Below the pieces are notes generated by a model, which saw only the letters and a program-made list of their open reading frames with translations, was not told where the DNA came from and made no database searches. A DNA stretch of 12,593 nucleotides, taken from contig JAJYZU010000009.1 of NCBI GenBank assembly GCA_021799755.1, positions 5,351-17,943 on the forward strand, in the 5' to 3' direction. Below are positions 6,235 to 11,874 of the stretch, in pieces. The translations under genes and the position numbers were made by a program. Source of the DNA: Thermoplasmata archaeon (lineage in GTDB: Archaea > Thermoplasmatota > Thermoplasmata > Thermoplasmatales > Thermoplasmataceae). Numbering within the stretch: the stretch's first letter is position 1; every line of letters starts with the position of its first letter.

Positions 6235-6279
6235 TCTGATAACTATTTAAATAGATAATATATTGCCCTCTGATAACTA
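6235..6279 (+). repeat. 11-bp direct repeat flanking the aIF5A TATA box
   Basis: TCTGATAACTA occurs at 6235-6245 and again, exactly, at 6269-6279. The first copy is immediately upstream of the TATA box (BRE position). The second ends at the base before the ATG, over the expected transcription start. The period is 34 bp. Confidence 0.8.
6246..6253 (+). promoter_or_regulatory. TATA box of the aIF5A-agmatinase operon
   Basis: TTTAAATA centred about 30 nt before the aIF5A ATG (6280). The predicted start of transcription is within a few bases of the ATG, so the mRNA is probably leaderless or nearly so. Confidence 0.65.
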
Positions 6280-6669
6280 ATGAGTTGGCAGGAAGCCGAA
6301 GTTAGAGAATTGAAAGTTGGAAGATACATGCTGATTGATGATTCTCCGTGCAAAATAATGGAAATAACCATGTCAAAACCCGGAAAGCATGGAGAAGCAA
6401 AAGGAAGAATTGTGGCTATTGGGATATTCGACAATCAGAAGCACAGTGTCGTGTATCCGGTCAAACATAAGGTCAAGGTACCCATTATAGAGAAAAAGAA
6501 TGCACAGGTTCTTTCAGTCGCCAACAAGGAAGCTCAGCTAATGGATTCCGAGACTTTTGAAACCTTTGTTATCCCATTGGATGATGATATCGTCGATCGC
6601 GTGAAACCCGGCACTGAAATTTCATACTGGGAGGCAATGGGAAAACGCAAAATAATGTTCCAGAACTAG
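6280..6669 (+). CDS. eif5A: Translation factor aIF5A (hypusine-containing)
   Basis: Archaeal homologue of eIF5A/EF-P, which binds the ribosomal E site and relieves stalling, for example at proline runs. The 129-aa product has the SH3-like N-terminal domain with the exposed loop [10 protein letters not shown]; Lys36, between Gly35 and His37, is the lysine modified to hypusine or deoxyhypusine with spermidine as donor. The C-terminal OB-fold domain follows and ends GKRKIMFQN. Length and start match the family. It is promoter-proximal and the next gene, in the same direction, is an agmatinase-family hydrolase of the polyamine pathway that supplies the hypusine donor. Assignment is secure. Confidence 0.96.
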   Translation: MSWQEAEVRELKVGRYMLIDDSPCKIMEITMSKPGKHGEAKGRIVAIGIFDNQKHSVVYPVKHKVKVPIIEKKNAQVLSVANKEAQLMDSETFETFVIPLDDDIVDRVKPGTEISYWEAMGKRKIMFQN

Positions 6670-6731
6670 ACGGTTTCTTTTCCCATCTAAAAATAGCCGA
6701 TGCTGCCTCTACCTACGGCGAATCAAAGTAC

Positions 6732-7535
6732 GTGATCTTCGGTGTTCCATTTGACGGGACCTCTAGCTACCGCAGAGGTTCCAGATTAGCACCAAATAGC
6801 ATCAGAAAGGCGTATGATAATCTGGAGTCCTTTGATCCCTTTTATAACATCAATTTTCCTGATTTGAAAATCTGCGATCTTGGCGATGTCACAGTGGGAG
6901 AGGATGTGCAGGAAAATGTTGATACTGTTGAAACTATAGTTTCAATTATAAAGAAAGATGAAAAAATACCCATTATGTTAGGCGGTGAACATTCTTTAAC
7001 CGTGGGTTCAGTCCGAAACTTTCGTGAATGCACGATGGTCATCATAGATGCGCATTCAGATTTCAGAGATGGTTATATGGGAAATCCCCTAAATCATGCC
7101 TGCGTAACCCGTAGATCGTTAGATATACTCGGAAAGAACAGAATTGTTTCCATCGGTACAAGATCAGTTTCTAGAGAGGAATATGAATCCGGCAGATTTA
7201 ACGAAGTCAGATTCGTATTTTCATCGGACGTCAGGAAAAAAGGCATTGACAGTATAATAGATGATCTTAAGAGTGTTGTATCCGATAAAATATATTTCTC
7301 TATAGATATGGACGGCATTGATCCAGCCTATGCCCCTGGCGTTGGGACTCCAGAACCGTATGGACTAAAAGATACAGATGTGAAAAGGCTGATAAACAAA
7401 TTTGCGAAATCCACATTAGGCTTTGATATTGTCGAGATGACACCTCTTTATGATAATGGAAACACGTCCATGCTTGCCGCAAAACTGATTCAGGATTTTG
7501 TAGGAAGCCGAGAATCGAACGCAAATATTTACTGA
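6732..7535 (+). CDS. speB: Agmatinase / ureohydrolase family protein (true start probably upstream)
   Basis: Binuclear manganese ureohydrolase of the arginase-agmatinase fold. Expected reaction: agmatine to putrescine + urea, or N1-aminopropylagmatine to spermidine + urea as in some archaea. Counting from GTG 6732 (267 aa), all six metal ligands are present: His87 in GGEHS, Asp106, His108 and Asp110 in DAHSD, and Asp192 and Asp194 in SIDMDGIDP. The family Glu in FDIVEMTP (235) is also present. GTG 6732 would begin inside the first beta strand (YVIFGVPFDGT). The frame stays open upstream to about 6618 and the codons just before read ADAASTYGESKY, like a family N-terminus. No ATG, GTG or TTG occurs there. 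It follows aIF5A by about 60 nt or less. Family is certain; substrate and start are not. Confidence 0.9.
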   Translation: MIFGVPFDGTSSYRRGSRLAPNSIRKAYDNLESFDPFYNINFPDLKICDLGDVTVGEDVQENVDTVETIVSIIKKDEKIPIMLGGEHSLTVGSVRNFRECTMVIIDAHSDFRDGYMGNPLNHACVTRRSLDILGKNRIVSIGTRSVSREEYESGRFNEVRFVFSSDVRKKGIDSIIDDLKSVVSDKIYFSIDMDGIDPAYAPGVGTPEPYGLKDTDVKRLINKFAKSTLGFDIVEMTPLYDNGNTSMLAAKLIQDFVGSRESNANIY

Positions 7536-7574
7536 AAAGTTTAGGAACCATCCTCTGTTTTCATGAAATTTAAT

Positions 7575-7617
7575 ACCTCGAGAGAACAAAAGAGATAAAA
7601 TAGCTTATTTTAAAATG
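7575..7617 (-). terminator. Possible oligo-T termination region after L10e
   Basis: Read on the minus strand this stretch holds several T runs (ATTTTAAAATAAG, CTATTTTATC, CTTTTGTTC) a short distance after the L10e stop at 7636. Archaeal termination commonly uses T runs without a stable hairpin. It lies in the 100-nt gap between the convergent agmatinase and L10e genes; I see no gene in this gap. Confidence 0.35.
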
Positions 7618-7635
7618 TCTGAATGAATGGTCTGC

Positions 7636-8154
7636 CTAAATCTGTGCAGATTCAGGCTTTGTTATCTTAATGTAACATGGAGTCGGAAGCTTGAATGATG
7701 CTTTATGCAGAATCTCTTTGAGAGTTCTGGCTTGCGGCATATTTATTCTCGCTACCATGATAATATCATTTGCACTGACCCTTGCTGCTGTTCCCACTGG
7801 TCTGCCGAACGCCATGCTCATTCCACTAGATATTCTGTCTGCGCCTGCTCCAGTGGCCATTTTGTGTTCTCTCAGCACGTGATGAGGATATGGTCTTATC
7901 TGAAGAAAGAAATTTTCAACACCTACAAGTTCCGCAAGTTTTCTGTTAACTGAGACCCTTGCAGCCTCGAGTGCAGTGTGTCTGATCTGACACGATTCCT
8001 TGGCTATCAACTCCATTTCAACGTCAAAGTTCTTCTTCTGGTTTCCCTGAATGAACGTGGTAATTTTAGGATAAGGAACTCCACCCATAAACTCCCTGCG
8101 GGTATATGCAGGTCCGCTGATTTTAGTATACATTCTTGCCGGTTTTGTTACCAT
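7636..8154 (-). CDS. rpl10e: Large ribosomal subunit protein L10e (uL16 family)
   Basis: 172-aa ribosomal protein of the 50S subunit, archaeal counterpart of eukaryotic RPL10 and bacterial L16; it sits near the peptidyl-transferase centre and tRNA-binding sites. Family features are plain: the N-terminal KPARMYTKISGPAYTRREF, the QIRHTALEAARVSVNRKL helix, FFLQIRPYPHHVLREHKM and the loop ATGAGADRISSGMSMAFGRP. Length is typical. The minus-strand leader carries AGGTAGGAG ending a few nt before the ATG, and an AT-rich TATA-like run lies at 8181-8190. It is monocistronic by context, convergent with the agmatinase gene and divergent from the AbrB-like gene. Confidence 0.96.
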   Translation of the reverse strand: MVTKPARMYTKISGPAYTRREFMGGVPYPKITTFIQGNQKKNFDVEMELIAKESCQIRHTALEAARVSVNRKLAELVGVENFFLQIRPYPHHVLREHKMATGAGADRISSGMSMAFGRPVGTAARVSANDIIMVARINMPQARTLKEILHKASFKLPTPCYIKITKPESAQI

Positions 8155-8342
8155 TTTCTCCTACCTGTAATCTTAGCCGCTATAAAAAAGAAATGCTTCG
8201 TTTGCTGTTTCGTGAATTCCTGTCATTAAGCGTAAATATGATGGGTCGCTCTTTCTTAAGCTATCATGTCAGAATTATTTGTGCCCATTCATTGCATCTG
8301 GCCTCTTAAAGTCCGGCAAAATACAATAGGTATGGGACAATG

Positions 8343-8349
8343 TATTTAT
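8343..8349 (+). promoter_or_regulatory. TATA box of the AbrB-like / MFS operon
   Basis: TATTTAT, centred 27 nt before the ATG at 8373. This spacing predicts a leaderless mRNA that starts at or next to the ATG. Confidence 0.55.
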
Positions 8350-8355
8350 CCTAAA

Positions 8356-8379
8356 TCGTCATTATATCAATTATGACGA
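8356..8379. repeat. Inverted repeat spanning the start codon of the AbrB-like gene
   Basis: TCGTCAT (8356-8362) and ATGACGA (8373-8379) are perfect 7-bp inverted arms across a 10-nt spacer. The right arm contains the ATG and the next codon. With the TATA box at 8343-8349 the repeat would cover the transcription start, the expected place for a repressor site. Confidence 0.7.
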
Positions 8380-8534
8380 AGAGGCAGATTATCGATGTCG
8401 CGCATGTGTCCTCCAAAGGATCATCTTACAGGATTACACTTCCAAAGAAAATTATCCAGAGACTTAATCTGTCTCCAGACGACATTATTGCATTTCTCGA
8501 CGACGATGGCATAAAGATTGACAAATTGAGCTGA
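8373..8534 (+). CDS. AbrB/SpoVT-like (swapped-hairpin) DNA-binding protein, 53 aa
   Basis: Small probable transcription factor. The 53 residues read as a single AbrB/MazE/SpoVT-type domain: DVAHVSSKGSSYRITLPKKI (8-27) is the strand-turn-strand core with the basic Arg/Lys positions that contact DNA, followed by RLNLSPDDIIAFLDDDGIKI (30-49), the usual second half. Such domains fold as intertwined dimers. The start ATG is 27 nt after a TATA box, so a leaderless mRNA is expected. An MFS transporter gene begins 36 nt downstream on the same strand, so it may control that gene and itself. An antitoxin role (MazE-like) is possible in this fold, but no toxin-sized partner is adjacent. The fold is fairly sure; targets are unknown. 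Confidence 0.8.
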   Translation: MTKRQIIDVAHVSSKGSSYRITLPKKIIQRLNLSPDDIIAFLDDDGIKIDKLS

Positions 8535-8570
8535 TCCAGAGGAGACGCTTAACAGGGATTATTGTGAGAT

Positions 8571-9722
8571 GTGCCATTAGATTCAAGTTGTGAACCTGTG
8601 TTCAGAATAGATGCCATTCTCAAGGACAAGAATTTCAAACTTATGGCTTTGAGCACGCTGTTTTCCGTGGGTTGGTTCAGTATAAGTTTTGCTTTTCCAC
8701 TTCTTGCGCTCCGGTATAACTACACATACACGGAAATTGGACTACTTGGAATATTTTTTTCCGTTCCACTTATAATTTTAGCGTATCTCTACACAAAATA
8801 TACAATCCTGGGTTTCAGGAACAGGATAACATTATCAGTGGTAGGCCTGTCAATCCTCTCGCTATTCTTTTTTATCCATAGTTCCATACTTTTCATCGTA
8901 CTCGTTAGCATCACAGACATACTTCAGGCAGTGTTCTGGGTCACGGTAGAGATATCCCTGGGTTATGTCGACGATCCGGTCGTTTCAGAGAAATACTCAA
9001 CTGCCTGGGGCATACCCAACTTCTTGGTTCCCCTTGCAGCTGGGATCATAGTGGAATACTTGGGCTTCGGGCCCATTTACATCATAGCTTCTGTCGCATT
9101 CGTCACAGGTTTGCTGTTTATTCCTTCTGAGAGAAAGTTTGTGAAGCGCAAAGAATCGGGAGCACCGAAATTCAAAATGGTGCTTCCAATGCTATTCGCG
9201 GGTGTTTTTTCCGGATTCTTCTATTATGTAATGATTCCATACCTCAGGGTTTCGGGATTGCAATATATTGAGATAGGTATTGCATCATTCGTACCTCCCA
9301 TGGTCCTTGCAATAGTTTTTGCAGTCATAAGCACCAGACCATTAAAGAGCATCAAAAGAACCGTAACCATCTCTTCGCTTCTACTTGCAGCTCCATTGCT
9401 TCTATCGGCGTACAACTCAGACTGGTTCATTATAGGAGTATCTGCGTTGGCTTCGGTGGGTAATGGTCTTGCATTCGGGAGGGTTTTATCATACACTTCA
9501 GGTACCTCATCACCGGAGATGGGTATCTTCTATTATGAGGGTCTGTTTGCACTCGGTTTCATAATCGGATCCGTCGTGGGGGGGTTTCTGTTTCAGATTG
9601 GAAATTTCTATTCCGTTTTGATAATATTTAGCCTACCGATAATTTACTCTATATGGTTCTCATACAAACCAAGAACAAATGAAAAATTGACGGAGGATAA
9701 TGTATTCTCTGGCGACAGATAA
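8571..9722 (+). CDS. Major facilitator superfamily transporter (12 TM), substrate unknown
   Basis: 383-aa polytopic membrane protein with about twelve hydrophobic helices, at roughly 24-46, 54-74, 84-103, 105-128, 147-165, 168-184, 203-223, 233-255, 263-281, 285-305, 321-341 and 346-364. The two six-helix halves are joined by a basic loop (about 186-202, SERKFVKRKESGAPKFK), the MFS layout. The cytosolic GFRNRIT loop after helix 2 replaces the classical GxxxDRxGRR motif only loosely, so the subfamily cannot be named. The GTG at 8571 is the first start after an in-frame TGA; a second GTG at 8598 would keep all helices. No strong ribosome binding site is next to either. It follows the AbrB-like gene by 36 nt, suggesting a regulator-transporter unit. 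A drug, metabolite or sugar exporter are all possible. Confidence 0.8.
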   Translation: MPLDSSCEPVFRIDAILKDKNFKLMALSTLFSVGWFSISFAFPLLALRYNYTYTEIGLLGIFFSVPLIILAYLYTKYTILGFRNRITLSVVGLSILSLFFFIHSSILFIVLVSITDILQAVFWVTVEISLGYVDDPVVSEKYSTAWGIPNFLVPLAAGIIVEYLGFGPIYIIASVAFVTGLLFIPSERKFVKRKESGAPKFKMVLPMLFAGVFSGFFYYVMIPYLRVSGLQYIEIGIASFVPPMVLAIVFAVISTRPLKSIKRTVTISSLLLAAPLLLSAYNSDWFIIGVSALASVGNGLAFGRVLSYTSGTSSPEMGIFYYEGLFALGFIIGSVVGGFLFQIGNFYSVLIIFSLPIIYSIWFSYKPRTNEKLTEDNVFSGDR

Positions 9723-9760
9723 GTGATAAGATTTTATAATGAAGAAAAGTTTTTCACCTA

Positions 9761-10873
9761 TCAGCGCAGATTCCTTCTGAACTCAACCTTGATGTTCATC
9801 GGACCCTCGTAGTTGCTGTCCACCACTGTTTTACAGTTGTTGCAGACAAGACTGAAGTCATCCTGGACCTTGAACGTGGTTCCTCCACAACTGGGGCAGG
9901 ATGTTCGTATCCAGAGATCCCTTTCGGTGATTTCAGGAAGTTTTGACTTTGATTTGTTCCCGCTTGCCTCCCTGCGTTTCGCTGTGTCCTGGCTGTATTT
10001 GAATATGCTGTAACCAAGCCCAAGGAATCCGACTGTTGCCCAGAGGAGTATAAGAGTTGTTATGCTTATGCCAATAAGATTGTTGACCACACTTCCGTGA
10101 ACTGCGACTACATCAGATACCGTAGTCAGGACGTTCAGCCCATAAGATACCAGAAAGGCTTCATTAAGTCCAAATCTGAGATAAATGATCATAACAAGCA
10201 GAACTGTTATTGATACAGATATGAAATCTGCCATATAATCTGCAGAATAACCGAGTGAAAAGAATATTAGAAAATTGGATAAAACCCATGCAGGCAGGAG
10301 TATCCCTAGCAGTAGCGATCCCTTTGAAAGGTTTGGTTTAAATACTGCCCTGATGGAAAGCTTCTTGATCGACCAGAGTGCTACAATTGTAACCAGAATC
10401 AGAGGTACTATCTCAAGCGTCAGAAATTCCAGGGCAAACCAGTTAAAATAATAGTCAACGAGCCCCAGATAAACAGGATTGCTTGTAATAAATGGGTCCG
10501 GTGTACTGAGTGATGGATAAATTGCCGTCAGAATAAAAGAGATGGCAAGGTCGATCAGGACCACCATTGAAAAGAATATGAAAAAGTCTCCTCTGCCTTT
10601 TCTCAATGATTCTCTGGATGCGGGATCACTCCCCGGTCTGATCATGTATAAAATTGAAATGAAAGGAACTACCGCGCCGGTAAACAGGAGAATTACAAAG
10701 AACAGAAAGGAGAGACCATATCCCGCTGACGTGATAAGTTCGATGTATGATACAGAACTTCCAGCATTGGATAAAATCTGAGGTAGAAATACCAGGAATA
10801 TGAAGATGGCAGACGAAATTCCAATCCATCCTACGAACTCGGAAAGTTCTGCCAAGGAATCCCTTACGGACAT
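9761..10873 (-). CDS. Polytopic membrane protein with C-terminal zinc ribbon, function unknown
   Basis: 370 aa; I do not recognise a named family. Hydrophobic segments appear at about 12-32, 41-61, 60-78, 97-117, 138-167, 186-206, 213-231 and 265-290, so seven or eight helices. After the last helix comes a basic, polar linker (RREASGNKSKSK, about 300-311) and then a zinc ribbon with Cys326, Cys329, Cys344 and Cys347 (CPSCGG ... CNNC), ending in a basic tail (EFRRNLR). The ribbon should lie in the cytosol by the positive-inside rule. Zinc ribbons at the ends of archaeal membrane proteins may mediate protein or nucleic-acid contacts; here that is inference only. The start ATG 10873 is followed closely by the first helix; a neighbouring ATG at 10877 is out of frame. 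It lies 84 nt after the AlaX-like gene on the same strand. Confidence 0.75.
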   Translation of the reverse strand: MSVRDSLAELSEFVGWIGISSAIFIFLVFLPQILSNAGSSVSYIELITSAGYGLSFLFFVILLFTGAVVPFISILYMIRPGSDPASRESLRKGRGDFFIFFSMVVLIDLAISFILTAIYPSLSTPDPFITSNPVYLGLVDYYFNWFALEFLTLEIVPLILVTIVALWSIKKLSIRAVFKPNLSKGSLLLGILLPAWVLSNFLIFFSLGYSADYMADFISVSITVLLVMIIYLRFGLNEAFLVSYGLNVLTTVSDVVAVHGSVVNNLIGISITTLILLWATVGFLGLGYSIFKYSQDTAKRREASGNKSKSKLPEITERDLWIRTSCPSCGGTTFKVQDDFSLVCNNCKTVVDSNYEGPMNIKVEFRRNLR

Positions 10874-10957
10874 TCATCCGCTAATGCAATCAATGGATTA
10901 ATTTGTTTAGGTCATCGACTTTCGTATTTACAATAATTCAGTTTGATGTTTGTTTTT

Positions 10958-11680
10958 TCAAGAAGTTGTGGCGAGATTTATTGTGAGCCTGTTGCTGATC
11001 TTTCCCTTCACGAGCGTGGTTTTAATCTTTAATCCCCCAACCTCTTTCGTATTCCTGACCTGAGTGCCAAGGTCAGGCATTGGCGGTAAATCCCCAATTT
11101 TTGCAACCTTTATTGAATCATAGTCCGGAATCTTATTTCTGACGAATGACATCAGAGCATTGTCCTTGGAAAACTGTTCCCTTGTGACGAAAGAATACTG
11201 TATATCGATACCTTCGTTTATAATCCTGTTCGCCTCAGACTCAAATTCTTTCACCATTTCCTCGGTCAGGTTGTCCACCATGATGTCAATCCAGGCGTAA
11301 TCCTCATAAGTCTGGTTTATTCTAACGGTTGCATTGTATTTTTTAAATGCAAGTCCGCTTAAAATGTATAACGCAGTCCGGAACTTCATGTGACCGTAAC
11401 GGATGTCCCAGTCTATCCTTTGCTTAACTGTCTTCCCGGCAATGCCCTGAGGATATGTGTCAAGTGACATGAGATGGACCCAGAGACCATCTTTCCAGGT
11501 ATCGACTATTGTAAACTTTTTCCCATCAATCTCAACCTCTCCCTTGTCATTTGGCTGCCCCTCACCAGTGGGAAAGAATACTGACTTGTCTACAACCAGA
11601 TCCGTGAACTCAACCATAACGACCTTTCCTTCAGCCTCTTTCAAATAGGGATTGGAAAGATAGAGCGCTTCTGTAGCCAT
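10958..11680 (-). CDS. AlaX-family (alanyl-tRNA editing-like) protein lacking the zinc ligands
   Basis: 240-aa homologue of AlaX, the free-standing editing domain of alanyl-tRNA synthetase that hydrolyses Ser-tRNA(Ala) or Gly-tRNA(Ala). N-terminal signature FFPTGEGQPNDKGEV (35-49) corresponds to the family FYPxGGGQPxDxG. The second domain has MKFRTALYILSGLAF (98-112), where the family has HTALH, and DLGTQVRNTKEVGGLKI (203-219), where the family has CGGTHVxNTxEVG. All four expected zinc ligands are therefore replaced: Arg101 and Tyr105 for the HxxxH pair, Asp203 and Gln207 for Cys and His. The frame is intact and the surrounding motif residues are kept, so this is not a decayed gene. It may be a non-zinc deacylase, a tRNA-binding protein without catalysis, or an enzyme with a new role. 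Family membership is strong; editing activity is doubtful. Confidence 0.85.
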   Translation of the reverse strand: MATEALYLSNPYLKEAEGKVVMVEFTDLVVDKSVFFPTGEGQPNDKGEVEIDGKKFTIVDTWKDGLWVHLMSLDTYPQGIAGKTVKQRIDWDIRYGHMKFRTALYILSGLAFKKYNATVRINQTYEDYAWIDIMVDNLTEEMVKEFESEANRIINEGIDIQYSFVTREQFSKDNALMSFVRNKIPDYDSIKVAKIGDLPPMPDLGTQVRNTKEVGGLKIKTTLVKGKISNRLTINLATTS

Positions 11681-11684
11681 GCGT

Positions 11685-11701
11685 ACAGGAAATGCTCCTG
11701 T
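11685..11701. repeat. Short dyad in the leader of the AlaX-like gene
   Basis: ACAGGA (11685-11690) and TCCTGT (11696-11701) are 6-bp inverted arms with a 5-nt gap, lying between the start ATG (11680) and an AT-rich TATA candidate (11701-11712). It could be an operator or a small leader hairpin, or chance. Confidence 0.4.
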
Positions 11702-11712
11702 TATTTATTATT
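11701..11712 (-). promoter_or_regulatory. TATA-box region of the AlaX-like gene
   Basis: AATAATAAATAA on the minus strand, centred about 27 nt before the ATG at 11680, the usual archaeal spacing. The A/T-rich run continues to 11719. Confidence 0.45.
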
Positions 11713-11844
11713 TTTTTAACAAGCCAGAAAATCACGCTTCATCTGAAAGCATTGTAATAATATAGAATATTTCTCAGGATGGAAGTGTGAACGAGTGGTC
11801 CATGGCTGGTACCATTCTCCTGGAACCGCAGCAAAATACGTAAG

Positions 11845-11854
11845 ATATAATTAA
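11845..11854 (+). promoter_or_regulatory. TATA box of folC
   Basis: ATATAATTAA, centred about 26 nt before the ATG at 11875; a leaderless mRNA is predicted. The rest of the 194-nt gap to the divergent AlaX-like gene holds no gene that I can support. Confidence 0.6.
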
Positions 11855-11874
11855 GAGCCGAATATCTCCTTCCG

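Noticed and set aside
7690..7905. TGATGA and CTGA sequences resembling C/D guide RNA boxes
   Set aside because: They lie within the rpl10e coding region, are not properly spaced with paired C'/D' boxes and a terminal stem, and such hexamers are frequent by chance.
8155..8372. Possible small RNA or 22-codon ORF (from about 8240) in the L10e/AbrB gap
   Set aside because: No tRNA cloverleaf, stable stem or family-like peptide is visible; the gap is accounted for by two divergent promoters and leaders.
8373..8534. MazE-type antitoxin of a toxin-antitoxin pair
   Set aside because: The fold fits, but the neighbouring gene is a 383-aa membrane transporter and no toxin-sized ORF is adjacent on either strand.
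11790..11840. Overlapping short palindromes (CCATGG, GGTACC) before folC as an attachment site or tRNA fragment
   Set aside because: They are single restriction-site-sized palindromes with no flanking repeat, integrase gene or T-arm-like sequence.
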